A stretch of DNA of 64,000 nucleotides from Sternotherus odoratus (taxonomy: Eukaryota; Chordata; Testudines; Kinosternidae). The DNA is taken from NCBI GenBank assembly GCA_032164245.1, contig JAVMKO010000003.1:42038890-42102889 (forward strand). The letters run 5' to 3'. The notes beneath the pieces were generated by a model that was not told the origin of the DNA, did not search any database, and was given only the letters and a program-made list of their open reading frames with translations. Within the stretch, counting starts at the first letter, position 1. Every line of letters starts with the position of its first letter. The position numbers were made by a program, and so were the translations under genes. Shown piece after piece: positions 45,640-56,720 of this stretch.

Positions 45640-46190
45640 CCTCCAAAAGATCTATCACGGATTAGAAATTAATTAGATAGAACGTAAGATAGAAAACAAA
45701 GGTATATGAATAAGTGGGAAATTTTCAACAAGAAGAGAGGTTAATGATGGGATGCCCCAAGGATTTATTTATTAGTCATTTATTTAGATTTAACTACAAA
45801 ACACAATGACACCTCTATGAGCTCAAGGCTCCACATGACATTCATTCAAAAATATTTACTGAGATAAAACAGCAATAAATCTCATCTACCATCACCAAAT
45901 AATAATTCCCATTCAGAAACTCCTGCCTTGCATATTACCACCATGAAAAAAGCAAAAAGATATTTATAAATGATAAATTGGATAAAGTGGAGTGGCAAAA
46001 TTTGCCTGTGACAAAATTAGTTTGTTTTCTCAAGACTAGAGAGGACTATGAGAACCTCAGAATTCCAGCACAGTAAGGCAAATAGCCAGCACAGAGACAG
46101 GTGACGTTCAATATAGACAAGTACAAGATAATACACATTAGAGTGATTAAAACTATTGATACACATTTGATGGTTTCTAAATTGTCTAGA
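45640..46190 (+). pseudogene. Diverged CR1-group LINE, split in two
   Basis: 45655-45775 (ATTAGAAATTAATTAGATAG, GAGGTTAATGATGGGATGCC, CCAAGG) and 45985-46190 (GTGGCAAAATTTGCCTGTGA, GGTGACGTTCAATATAGACA, AGTACAAGATAATACACATT) match successive reverse-transcriptase blocks (GxPQG, then the KFA-D-T region and FNxDK-CKVMH). They are interrupted by an unrelated AT-rich segment at 45776-45984. Decay is heavy. Confidence 0.6.
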
Positions 46191-46209
46191 GCTCTGATCC
46201 TGCAAACTG

Positions 46210-46345
46210 CTCCAAAAGAAACACTGGACTGGGTCTCAAACTAAGTTCCATTCCCATATCTTCCACCTGGCATGCAGGGTAACCACATCACCTCTCATTC
46301 CTCACTTTCTCCTTCTGTAAAATGGAGATATCACTTGATAATGCT
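46210..46345 (+). repeat. MIR-like remnant
   Basis: CCTCTCATTCCTCACTTTCT then CCTTCTGTAAAATGGAGATA follows the MIR core order. Flanks are unclear. Confidence 0.4.
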
Positions 46346-46950
46346 AGACCAGGTTGAGCAACCAGCCACAGAACCAATTCTTAGAAACACATACATATTT
46401 ATTAGCCCATTTTCCCACATATTTTAGTGAATAGTATGCCCAAAGTTTTTTTCCTTCAGAGGAGTCCATAATCTCTTCAAACAGGCAAACCCTAGCCTAT
46501 GTGTCCAAAGACTCTCACGTCCAGTGCTTTCTTTCTCTTGTACTACCTCTCCTCACACCCCTCTCTGGTGCTGTTCTCACACAAATTGAGGTGGATGAGG
46601 CTGTGTTTTATAGGTTCCAGATCCTCACACTCACAGCATCCTGTGTTAAAATGATACTAATTGTCTCCCTCTCTCTCTATCAGCAGGACACACCTCACCA
46701 GGTGACGAGAACAGTGCACAGAGACAGACAGGCCAACTTTCTAAAGCCTGCTTCCTGGGAAAACCAGCTTCTCACTGAGCTTGGGTTTTCCTTTCCCCCC
46801 CCCCCCTCCTTTTTTGCACTAGTGACAGTTTACTCTGTCCCAGCTGATAATGATTTTTGCCTCCTTTGTAAACTACTTTGATTGAGATCTGCAAATGAAG
46901 AAGTGCTATGTATACAGGAGCCAGTAGTATTGTCTCTTCTCACCACCATA

Positions 46951-47236
46951 TATATATATTGGTTAGGCCAGGCAGAAAAGGTTGCACTTGTGTAGCCTCT
47001 GTTATGTGATAACAGAGAACTTCATTCTCCAGAGCTGTTAATTTGGTGACTTTCAGGAGCACTACACCCAGGTACCAGTTTATATATAGATACACATATA
47101 ACAGAATACTTTACACACAGAGTTGTTTCATTGACATCATTTAATACCAGCTGAGGATTGAAGAAAAATCAGTCTAGGATTTTTCATTAAAATAATAACG
47201 ATGAAAAATTATAATAATATAGATCAAGTTGAAATG
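46951..47236 (+). repeat. 286-bp perfect direct duplication, copy 1
   Basis: Every base from TATATATATTGGTTAGGCCA to ATAGATCAAGTTGAAATG is identical to 48851-49136. The match stops abruptly at both edges. Copy 1 continues into LTR-like sequence (GGCCTGACCC). It does not begin TG or end CA and contains no recognisable element, so it is not an LTR pair. Confidence 0.95.
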
Positions 47237-47659
47237 GGCCTGACCCAGCCTGCCGCCCCTTTAAGAGGGAGAAAAACCCTCTGCAAAACCTCCTTGCAGA
47301 AAGCCTAATCAGCCACCTGGGCTCCAGAGCAATCAGCCTGGATGAGCGGCACCTGGCAGCCTCCTCAGGAGAATAAAAGCCTGCTAGGCAGGAAGCCCAG
47401 GGTGGTGGTGGTATGGTAGTGTGGAGGAGTGAGAGAGAAAGGTATAGAGCTGAAGCTAGAGGCCTGACAAAGCTGAACTATATAGAGTTGTGTAGAGCTG
47501 TAAGCTGCGGAGCTGTGTTAGAGCTGTAAGCTATAGAGCTGTGTATAAAGCTGTGTATATTGGTGGTGGGGCCTTGCACTATGAAATAAAGAGCACTGTT
47601 GGAGCCTAAGAAGAGTTTTCTGCCTGTTTCTGAAGAGGGGTGAGAAGTGATCTGTCACA
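47235..47659 (+). mobile_element. LTR-like element adjoining the duplication
   Basis: TGGGCCTGACCCAGCCTGCC ... GTGATCTGTCACA, about 425 bp, with TTTAAGAGGG, a GAATAAAAGCC TATA-like box near 47371 and an AATAAA at 47585-47590. Imperfect 24-bp repeats (GAGCTGTAAGCTATAGAGCT) lie at 47485-47560. TG...CA ends and signal order suggest a solo LTR. No target duplication was found (TGAAA against ATATA), consistent with later rearrangement at its left edge. Confidence 0.55.
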
Positions 47660-48083
47660 ATATATATATTTAAATCCAATTCCTTATTTCTGAGATTATG
47701 AAAATTTTAGAATAGAGTTAATCTAAGGGTTCATAATTACATTTTAGCTAACATTTCCCAATTATTTATTCTTAAAGGGTTTAACAGGGCTACACCTGGC
47801 CACCTTTGCAACTGGACTTTATAATAGAGCCCATGAGTATTGAAAAATGGAAATTAAACTAAGGAAGTTGTTAAGATCACATTAGATGCTGATGACAGAC
47901 TATTATAATGAATAGCCCTGAGACATCAGATTAATGTGACTGTTAAATATTTTGAAATGTGGCTTTAATAGGAATAAATCAGAGGTGCTTTGTGTATAGA
48001 TGGTACAAAATCACTCCTGGCAGCTGCCTATTCAGTTTTTGTAAAGCTGAGATATATAATTACATATAAATGGAGATATACTT
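47660..48083. other. Spacer
   Basis: AT-rich. Nothing recognised. Confidence 0.4.
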
Positions 48084-48249
48084 ATCTCCTAGAAGGTCAT
48101 CAAGTCCAGTTTGCTGTCTACACTAGCAGGACCAAGTATTATTCCCTGACACATCTCCCCCCATCATCCCTAAATGGCCCCCTCAAGGATTGAACTCACA
48201 ATCCTGGGTTTAGCAAGCCAATGCTCAAACCACTAAGCTATCCCTCCAT
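48084..48249 (-). mobile_element. tRNA-derived SINE, variant
   Basis: Head on the right (TTGAACTCACAATCCTGGGT, CTCAAACCACTAAGCTATCC), body CCCTAAATGGCCCCCTC, tail AGAAGGTCATCAAGTCCAGT. The middle (CAGGACCAAGTATTATTCCC) resembles CR1 3' UTR wording, so this copy may be a SINE/CR1 template-switch chimera. Confidence 0.8.
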
Positions 48250-48850
48250 GCGAGATAAGGTATCCAAGGCATTTTTACCATCACATAAATATAGAACCTT
48301 AAGTTTAATTGCAATCCTGGCTCTATTGCACTTCAGGTTTGGCTATGTGAGTGAATGTTTGGATGCCTGTGGATGTTCTGCTGCTCACAGTTATATGATT
48401 CCCATAATCAGCAACAAAATATTTCATTGTGTCCGTCTCTCTAAACAGTACTATGGGGAATGATATTCTAGCAAAAGTTCTTCCCGTCAGGAACTCAAAC
48501 CCTGATCCTGCAAATTACTGGGTTTGGGTAGACGCTGGAGCCCATGTGAAATCCATTCACACTAAGCAGTTTGAAGAATCAGGGCCTTAGACATTGTTCC
48601 TATAACTGCTAAATCTAAAGCCAAGCTCCATCTCAGTTTTATTACACCAAATGGGTTTGGTGTACCCTCTGGATAAGCTAGTATGTATAGAACTTGTGTT
48701 GCTGTGAGTGGTAGTTAACATTTTCCTTTTGAGACAGTGCTAATAAAAATAATCTAATAATATATCTTCTAATCTGTAAGAAGGATTAGTAGTTAAGTAA
48801 AAGAATGACATATAAGGCTAGGTGCTGGCTCCCCTTGTGCATTAGCCAAT

Positions 48851-49136
48851 TATATATATTGGTTAGGCCAGGCAGAAAAGGTTGCACTTGTGTAGCCTCT
48901 GTTATGTGATAACAGAGAACTTCATTCTCCAGAGCTGTTAATTTGGTGACTTTCAGGAGCACTACACCCAGGTACCAGTTTATATATAGATACACATATA
49001 ACAGAATACTTTACACACAGAGTTGTTTCATTGACATCATTTAATACCAGCTGAGGATTGAAGAAAAATCAGTCTAGGATTTTTCATTAAAATAATAACG
49101 ATGAAAAATTATAATAATATAGATCAAGTTGAAATG
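48851..49136 (+). repeat. 286-bp perfect direct duplication, copy 2
   Basis: Identical to 46951-47236. To the right it continues as CTATCCTAGGAGAGG into a MIR, which looks like the natural downstream sequence. Copies start 1900 bases apart. Confidence 0.95.
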
Positions 49137-49159
49137 CTATCCTAGGAGAGGAAGAATGG

Positions 49160-49390
49160 ACAGGTGCTTATCACACTAGTCTGGGTTTGGAGACCCCTGG
49201 TTCAAATTCCTGTTTTGCCATAGTTTTATGTGTGCCCTTGAACAAATTACTTAGCCTCTGTGTGTGCCTGAATTCCCCATGCATAAAATGAGAATAGCAC
49301 TTCCCTACAACACAAGGGAATAAATACACTACAATTTGTGAGTTGTTCAGATTTGACGGATAATGGGGGCCAGATGAGTCCTTCAAATGA
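49160..49390 (+). mobile_element. MIR/CORE-SINE with tRNA-like head
   Basis: B box GGTTCAAATTCC at 49200 in a tRNA-like head, then core TGTGCCCTTGAACAAATTAC, TTAGCCTCTGTGTGTGCCTG and AAAATGAGAATAGCACTTCC, in the MIR order. One of the best preserved ancient SINEs here. Confidence 0.75.
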
Positions 49391-49704
49391 TAAAAAAATA
49401 ATAATTGTATTTATTAATAATCATAAGTATGAACCTCAGTTCTTCTTTAAAAATGAGGACAGTCATCTTATAGTATAGCATTTTGCATTTCAAACTAAGA
49501 TTCTTCTAAGATTGTGTAGCAATAGGAAAATCTATGTGGGTTAAAATAGAATTCATCTAAATTTTGGCATGAAATGTAAAATGAAACTTTTTTTAAAAAA
49601 ATCAGAGAATGTTGCTTAATCTTATTTTTAATCTTTGTTTGGGGTTTACTTTGTAGTGTACATAGTCTGGTCTATGGATTACAGAAGGCAACTGCAAGTC
49701 CAAA

Positions 49705-49915
49705 TGCCTGGGGTAAAATTCTGGCTCCACTGAAGTCAATGATAAAATTCCCATTGACTTCAGCAGGGCCATAATTTCATACCTGTGGGTTTTTTCCTCA
49801 ACTTTGCCATTAATTTTCTATAAAGTCTCTTGCAAATCACTTCAGTTCCATGTACCTCGATTTTTCACACCCATTAAATGGATATATACTAATCTATCCA
49901 ACTTCTTAACCTTTT
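49705..49915 (+). repeat. Short palindromic repeat followed by MIR-like core
   Basis: CACTGAAGTCAATGATAAAA faces TTCCCATTGACTTCAGCAGG, a hairpin typical of a small dispersed amniote repeat (also near 59530). 49805-49905 has CAAATCACTTCAGTTCCATG and ATTAAATGG, a weak MIR core. Confidence 0.4.
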
Positions 49916-50563
49916 AAAAGTATTTTGAGCACATTGGAGGGTCATTGCTGCACAGTATCAATGTACAGAAATGCCAGAGAAACCACAGATATTTCCATGA
50001 GTATAGAATTATAAGCATAAGGAAATACAGTACCTGGGGTATTTCAGATACTGCTGTCTATTTACTATTAGTAAATGCTGACTCTTTAAGGATGGCCACC
50101 ATACTGATATTCTTTCATTCTTTACATTTCTTAATTCCTGTCAGGAGAGGAGTTATAAAGGCAAAAATACCACTAGAAAGGCTGTTATTGTAGCACTAAA
50201 AGTCACTACAATGACTACAATATTTTTTCTTTCAGACTTTATTGAAAACTGTAAATAAAAAAAGAGAATTGTTTAAATGGATAAAAGGAACTGGGAGCTC
50301 ATGTTCCTGTTTAAGTACCTTTAGTGACACTTAAACTGTTTTACAACAGTTTTAATCTAATTGAATGATTTACACAACATGATAATAAGCAGAGATGTGC
50401 CAGGACTGTTATGTTTATATTGGCCACCAGTTGGATATTTGTTTTGTGAAACCAAAAATAGGCATGGTTTCATTGGTTCCTAATAGACAAAAAGGTACCT
50501 GAACCACCAACTTTCCAATTTTGCTCTCTCTCTACATCAATGGCAAATAATGTACATCTCATA

Positions 50564-50682
50564 GGGTGACCAGATGTCCTGATTTTATAGGGACAGTCTC
50601 AATTTTGGGGTCTTTTTCTTATATAGGCTCCTATTACCTCCCACCCCAGTTCAGATTTTTCACATTTGCTGTCTGCTCACCC
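50564..50682 (+). mobile_element. Complete 119-bp TA-flanked MITE
   Basis: TA, then GGGTGACCAGATGTCCTGAT ... TTTGCTGTCTGCTCACCC, then TA (50562-50563 and 50683-50684). The interior has TTATAGGGACAGTCTCAATT and CTTATATAGGCTCCTATTAC. Same family as 10799 and the ends of 44305. Confidence 0.85.
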
Positions 50683-50684
50683 TA

Positions 50685-51172
50685 ACATCTCGAGGGTTGC
50701 ACACTTCATAGCATCTGTAGTCCAAGTACATTGTTCATATTAGGGGTTTCCTGCATCCCTATACCCCCCCCCCCCCCCACACACACAAGTGCCCGGTGTG
50801 CCACCCTCCTATGTTTTTCTGTCTCAAGGTCTCCCTACAAGTCCCTATCTCCTCCCTCATGCCAAGGGCTCTGTGTCCTCCATGCCCCACTCTATCCTAT
50901 TCCAGGGACTCTGTAGGTCCCCCATGGCAGGAACTCTATGTGTTCCCTCATACTTCCTTTCCAAAATACCAGGGGTCTATCTTTGTCTCCCCTCTCCATC
51001 TCCATGCTTCCGCTTGGGTCCCCTCTGTCCCCTCCCTAACTCCACTTCTCCCAAATCTGTCAATCTGTCCATGCCCATCCAACCACACTAGATCTACTCT
51101 AGTTTCCCCACTCTAGGTCCCAGATTCCCTCATCACCACCTCTCCACAGATCCTCATTTTGTTGTGGGTCTC
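50685..51172 (+). repeat. Pyrimidine-rich tract, left of LTR insertion
   Basis: C-rich plus strand (TCTCCCTACAAGTCCCTATC, CCCCTCTGTCCCCTCCCTAA) including a C run at 50765-50779. The same character resumes at 51959 to about 52290 beyond the solo LTR, showing one older tract split by it. Open frames here are compositional. Confidence 0.55.
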
Positions 51173-51953
51173 TGTCAGGGTTTCTATTTTCCCACTCTGA
51201 ACTCTAGGGTAAAGATGTGGGGACCCCGCATGAGAGACAAATCACCCCCCAAGCTTATTTTACCAGCTTAGGTTAAATCTTTTCCCCCAAAACCCAAAAT
51301 TCTCCAGTTGGGGCTTGGGAATTGCTGCCACCACCAATATGAGTCCCCAGAACTATGGGGTGGGGCACATTGGAACCCCGATAGTAACACACACACCCTT
51401 TTTACCTGGGAGAGATTCGAGAACACAAACCCTCACTACCTGTGAGATGAGCCTGATCCAAACTAGGATCACTCCAATGGAATTAACCAGACAGTTCTTA
51501 CACAAGAAAAAGTTTTAATAAAATAAAAAGAGAAAAGCATAAACTCCTTACACAGAAATTTATAGATACTAAGTCTCCTAGCCTTACCCAGCCCTTGTGG
51601 AGCCCCCTCCCTTGGAATTTGTCTCTCTGCTAAATTTTACAGTTTAAGGACACCGTGAATCGATTACAAAGTGATACAATTCAAGAATACACTTACTGCC
51701 ACTTTTGTTTTCTTAGCAGGTTATTGAAATGATGAATAGAAACATAGATATGATTTCTCCTCATAACCAGGGAATGCAGACAGGCTCCCAGTAGCCTGAG
51801 AGAAAAAGCAGACCGAAAAACCTGGGAACAAAGTGAAAGTACCTCCTTTGTCTGCTAGGTATTAGCAGCTCCGATACGTCATCCCCCCTCCTGTTTCAGG
51901 TTTAACCCTTCACAGGTAAAACAGTAATTCTAAGGCACTTCATACTTATGACA
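51173..51953 (-). mobile_element. Solo LTR (family B), GTCTC duplications
   Basis: On the minus strand it reads TGTCATAAGTATGAAGTGCC ... GAAACCCTGACA, 781 bp. GTCTC lies on both sides (51168-51172 and 51954-51958). An ATTAAA-type poly(A) signal is visible as TTTTAATAAAATAAAAAG on plus near 51514-51531. The same family is present at 54631 and 57915. No internal genes are present. Confidence 0.92.
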
Positions 51954-52674
51954 GTCTCCGATTTGCCCCCCATTCATCCATTTCCCCCCTCTAGATATCT
52001 GCTTTCCTGCATTGCTAAGTCCACTTCCCTCCACACACAGGCACTACTCTCTGGGTCCCTCCTTCCACCCCTGTCATCCACCCATACTCTTCTCTGGGTT
52101 CCTCCTTCCCTGGCAAAACTACTCATTCTCCATCCTCTCTGATTCTGCTTCCCTCATTCTCCAAATCTCTATTTTCCCCAGCCCTGCTTTCCTCCCTAAA
52201 AACCCGCCATGTAAGGATCTCTTCCTTCTGTTATTGTCCCACTTATGTTCAATGTCCCCAGACAGCAAGTTCAGTTGGTGCTTCTGATATGTGTTGGAGG
52301 CAACAGAGACTCCACAGCTGCAGCACATGCAGTCTGATTTTCCTGTGACTCAAGCTTTTCCAGTGTACCAATTTTGGACTGAAATCAATAGGCTTATGCC
52401 CATTGATGGACTTGATCAGCTGTGTCTTTGGAAAGTTATCAAGTCACAGACAACTGGAGAAATGCTTACAAGTTAAATGTGGGACCCTCTTTTCTTAGCC
52501 AACAAATAATCCAGAATGAATTCCACATTATCCAGAGATGTAGCTCAATAGCTATTTGCTTCAGTTATAGCAATTATTGTATTATTTTTATTCACAGCAT
52601 TTACTTGAGTTTAAGACTAAAACACAAAGCATGAGTTTTAAAGAAAATATAACACTTGTGAAACAGCCGATTGT

Positions 52675-52830
52675 CAGAGTGACAGACTTAGTCAGAAGTG
52701 ACAGTCTTAGTCAGAAGTGACAGAGTCCTGTGGCACCTTAAAGACTAGTTAGTTAGTCTTTAAGATGCCACAGGACCCTTTGTCACTTCTGCAATTCCAG
52801 ACTAACACGGCTACCTCTCTGAGTCTTAGT
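52675..52830 (+). mobile_element. Penelope-like 3' end with short inverted repeat
   Basis: Arms at 52712-52747 (CAGAAGTGACAGAGTCCTGT, GGCACCTTAAAGACTA) and 52754-52791 (TAGTCTTTAAGATGCCACAG, GACCCTTTGTCACTTCTG), six-base loop. They are followed by AGACTAACACGGCTACCTCT. A direct repeat GTCTTAGTCAGAAGTGACAG precedes the arms. The terminal words match the copies at 13.2 and 57 kb. Confidence 0.7.
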
Positions 52831-53474
52831 CAGAATGTTTCCCTAGTTAAAAAACTGTACTTTGGTTTAGAACCAAGTGCTGCTAATTTTTTTCTAAGAC
52901 ACTTTTTTTCTAAGATTTCTTTTTTCAAAATAATAATGTCTCTCTATCATTTATGTCCCTAATATTAAAGCTTCATAAATTCTCAGTTAGTGAACAGGGA
53001 CATTTGAATAGCACACGAGGAGCTTAGTATGGGCTTGTAATAGGGGGCTCTAATGCCTGTTGTAAAAGGAGATAACTTGGGGACTGAATTCCAAATGTAA
53101 AGAGATAAAGGGGTAGATATATAGATCCCTGGCATTTTGTTTAACATACATATTTTTTAAAAGCCACTGTTCACCATGAAAGTATATTATTTAATACTTC
53201 CTGTAGAGTGATATTGAAAGCTAGCTATAGTATTGAAGTACTTGACGTCAATCAGAAGTGCATTAGTAAGCATCCAAGCATAAGATTCATGAACCAATGT
53301 TTCAGACTCCTGATGTTTAGATATATGTGATGACCATCCACAGCTCGGTATTCATCCAAGCTTACCCTTTGAAACTTGGGGATACTTTTTAAAAACCAGC
53401 ACCTGAATTGTACCCATAACATTTGTGCATGCACATGAAAATAGGAAATGAAGTGAAAAATGCATTTATACATA
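52831..53474. other. Spacer
   Basis: AT-rich. Open frames at 52765-52962 and 53252-53473 show no domain. Confidence 0.4.
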
Positions 53475-53774
53475 CAGTAGACTCTCGATTATCCAGGATT
53501 GGATTAACCAGGATGTGGATTAACCAGGATATCAAAAAAAATACACGCAACTCGCAGGGCCGTCCTCTGACTTTGCTGCCGCCCCAAGCACACACGCAAA
53601 AAACACCCACCAGGGCACAGGGCAGTCAGTGAACCAATACCCCATCCCCCCAGTGCAGGATGGCTGGTGAATCAACCCCCACTCCCCATATTTCCTATGG
53701 ATGGTGATTATCCGGGATTTTATTAACCAGAATTATTTTTTTCCCTATCATCCTGGATAATCGAGAGTCTACTG
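53475..53774. mobile_element. Tigger/pogo-like MITE with perfect 25-bp inverted repeats
   Basis: CAGTAGACTCTCGATTATCC plus AGGAT at both ends, TA flanks (53473-53474 and 53775-53776), 300 bp. The interior includes GATTAACCAGGAT repeats and a GC-richer centre. The terminal repeats remain identical, suggesting a relatively young or conserved copy compared with 33598. Confidence 0.9.
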
Positions 53775-54070
53775 TATGTGCATTCATACCTTGTGAGTTC
53801 AATTTGAAATTATAATTTGAAAGTTTACCCATTTAATAAATGTCAAACAATTTATATTTATTCACTATGTTCCAGGAGCTGCATAAGTAAATCCTTGTCC
53901 CTCTTGAAATGTGAAAAGGATATATTCACAACTTAAGCATAGATGTTTAAAACTAGTAACCACATTTTTTCACTTTTTTTTTTTACAAATGAATGAAAAG
54001 CGTCATATCAAACCATATAAGAGAAAAATATTACCTTACTGAAAAACTGAGTTAAATCAGACTGCGATAA

Positions 54071-55665
54071 TGTGCCTCGCTGCCTTGGTGGGTCCTGCAC
54101 TATTGGCGGATTTGCTTGCCTCAGAGATTCATGACAGCCTTCAGTTTGGCCACTTTCGTAGCTCAAATCTGCCATTCACTCAGCTAACCTCATCACTTGC
54201 CAGCACTGGGAAAAGGAAGAAGAACAATACCTACAGTCTCTGCTGATCCACCTAGTGAGTTGGGGAACAGAACACAGACCTTCCCCTCTGGTGGAACCCA
54301 CAGTCCAGGTCAACTTCTTCTGTGCCTGAACAGGAATTGGGAGGTTTTGGGGGGGGAACCTGAACCCACCCTCTACTCCAGGTTCCAGCCCAGGGCCCTG
54401 TGGATTGCAGCTATGTAAAGTGTCTCCTGTAACAGCTGCGTGACAGCAACAACTCCCTGGCCTACTTTCCCATGGCCTCCTCCCAACCTTTTATTCTCAC
54501 AACAGGACTTTCCTTCTGGTGTCTGATAACGCTTGTACTCCTCAGTCCTCAAGCAGTACGCCTTCCCACTCTCAGCTCCTAGTACCTCTTGCTCCCAGCT
54601 CCTTTCATGCACCTCTCTTTTTAGGGAGGTTGTCATGAGTGTGAAGTGCCTTGGAGTGCTGTTTTACCTGTATGGGGTTAACTGAGAGAAAGGGGGGTGA
54701 TGTCAGAGTAGCCCACCTGGAGGAAGAACCAGGAAGTCAGTTAAGTTCGTCCCGGAGTTTTGAAGCTAGCTCGACCTCTTTCCAGCTATGGAAGCTCTTC
54801 TCCCCTCCACCAACTTTGGGGAGAGATGGAGCACCCTTCTATTTCTAAGATTAGACTAACTGTAAGTAACATTTTGATCTCATAAATTTTGTACCGGATT
54901 TAGAGTGTCACTAACCTTCCAGGGGGTAAAATCTTGAGGGAGGGATTAGAAAGCTTTATATCTGTGAAGTTGTATTAGCTGTAAGTTGTTCTCTTTTCTT
55001 TTTTAAACCTTTTTTGTTATAAGAAGCATTTGGTTATTCCCTTAAAGTTCTCTCTGCTTTCAGGATGGAAAGGGAGGGGGGAAGGGGAACAGTGTCTGAG
55101 TGGCAGGCTCACAGCGTGAACCGGTGTGCTGCATCTCTCTCTCTCTGCTTTCAGGCTGGGGGGGGGAGGGGAGCATTGTCTAAGTGTCCCGATCTCTCAG
55201 GGAGAGGGAAGGGGAGTTTGAGGAGTTTGTGCGCCCCCTCCAGGGTCTTGGAGATTCACATGAATGGTGGCAGCGTGGTCCCCATTTCCCAACTGGTAGA
55301 GCATGGTTTTTTTGGGGAAAAAGACTTAACTTAGGCTGGGGAAGCAGCTTATAGTTAAGGGGCCATAGGAGAGACCCCCTCCGTTACCCCAGTGTCTCAG
55401 AGGGAGGAGGTTTTTCTCTTCACAGAGGTCCTTTTTAAAGCCAGGTGCCCTGATTAGCCTGTCTGTCCTAATTAGTTCTAGCAACTTCTTAATTGACTCC
55501 AGGTGTCCTAATTAGTCTGCCTCCCTTAACTGATTCCAGCAAGTTCCTGCTTTTTCTGGGACTGCCCCTGTTACCATACTCAGGGGGAAAGGACCTGCTT
55601 AATCTGAGACTAATATATCTGCCTTCTATCACTCTTTTGTAGCCATCTGGCCTGACCTTGTCACA
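54071..55665 (-). mobile_element. Solo LTR (family A), split by a younger LTR
   Basis: Two pieces (54071-54630 and 55425-55665) read on the minus strand as one LTR: TGTGACAAGGTCAGGCCAGA, then TGATAGAAGGCAGATATATT, the interruption, GCATGAAAGGAGCTGGGAGC, CAAGCGTTATCAGACACCAG, GAGAATAAAAGG, and an end near AAGGCAGCGAGGCACA. TG...CA ends are visible. Flanking 5-mers GATAA and AGACA do not match, so the original duplication is eroded or the ends are slightly off. Removing the insert restores GAGGTCCTTTTTAAAGCC. Confidence 0.8.
54631..55424 (+). mobile_element. Solo LTR (family B), GAGGT duplications, inside family A
   Basis: TGTCATGAGTGTGAAGTGCC ... TTTTTCTCTTCACA, 794 bp, flanked by GAGGT on both sides (54626-54630 and 55425-55429). 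It contains AACCTTTTTTGTTATAAGAA and ACTTAACTTAGGCTGGGGAA, shared with 57915. Frames at 54651-54848 and 55065-55334 are incidental. Confidence 0.92.
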
Positions 55666-55884
55666 AGACATAAGACCAGCCCAATAATCATTTTAACCTC
55701 TACATTTGCAAGTTAATTGGAATACCATATAAAAAAGTAAATAATCAGCTCTCAAAAATATCAACACATCACTGTCAAAATCTGAATAACTGAGGGCTTG
55801 ACTCTACAACTGTTGCTCATGCTGTTTTACTTATGGTTCTATTCAGTGTGAACAAGGATTTCACAATCAGGCAAATTCACATAT

Positions 55885-56250
55885 TCATACATTACAAGGC
55901 TAGTAGGAACTACTGTGATCACCTAGTCTGCCCTCCCATATATGCCACAGAACTTTCGTAAAATAGTTGCAAGAGCATATCTTTGAGGAAAGAAAAACAT
56001 CCATACTTGATTTTTAAATGTCCAGTGATAGAGAATCCACCAAAAACCTTGGTAAATAGTTCCAATAGCTAATTACTGTCCTTGATTAAAAATATGCCTA
56101 ATTGTTGCTAGCAAGTCATGAAACCTTCTCATGGTCTTTCCCCATGTTTATTTGTCTTCTAGACAGAGTCTCTTAGAGCTTTCTAGCCACTTCTCTTTGA
56201 CTTCTCCAGGGAACATTTTTATGGTCTGGTCCATCATCTGAGTCTTTTTA
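55885..56250 (-). mobile_element. CR1-group LINE 3' remnant
   Basis: CATTACAAGGCTAGTAGGAA, GTGATCACCTAGTCTGCCCT, then AGTGATAGAGAATCCACCAA and AACCTTGGTAAATAGTTCCA match the reverse complement of a dispersed turtle CR1/L3-like 3' region. No coding is preserved. Confidence 0.6.
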
Positions 56251-56720
56251 GGGTCAGTGAGACCAGTCTCTTTTAATTTCATATTCAATATATCCTAGGT
56301 ACCTATCTTCTTGAAACACTCCTGTACCAGCTGTCACTCCTGTTTTACTCCTTCTTGTTGAACTCTGGGGTAGAAAGATATCATACAGTTCACTTAACCT
56401 GAGAAAATCCTTTTTCTCACATGAGTATTATTAGCTAACATGGACATTTTCTGACTTACACTGGGAATTTGTCACAAAATTCCCATTAAATTCAAATTAA
56501 GTTGTATGGCTAAATTTCCATAGTTATCTTTATATATATATAAGAGTTAAAAGATTAGCTACGCATGTAACGACATTTTAAACACCCATAAGCTGATTCA
56601 ATTTTTGATAGAAATACCACATAATTCCCATGAAAAGCAGCTTTATATTAACCAACCTTTTAAAAAATTCCCTTTAGAAATAATTCTTGCAACACCAAAG
56701 CACACCATCTTCACTGTGAC
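56251..56720. other. AT-rich spacer
   Basis: A (TA)n at 56531-56541. Nothing recognised. Confidence 0.4.

Noticed and set aside
46951..49136. 286-bp duplicates as a pair of LTRs of one provirus
   Set aside because: Units lack TG...CA ends, promoter or poly(A) signals, have no target duplication, and no retroviral coding lies between.
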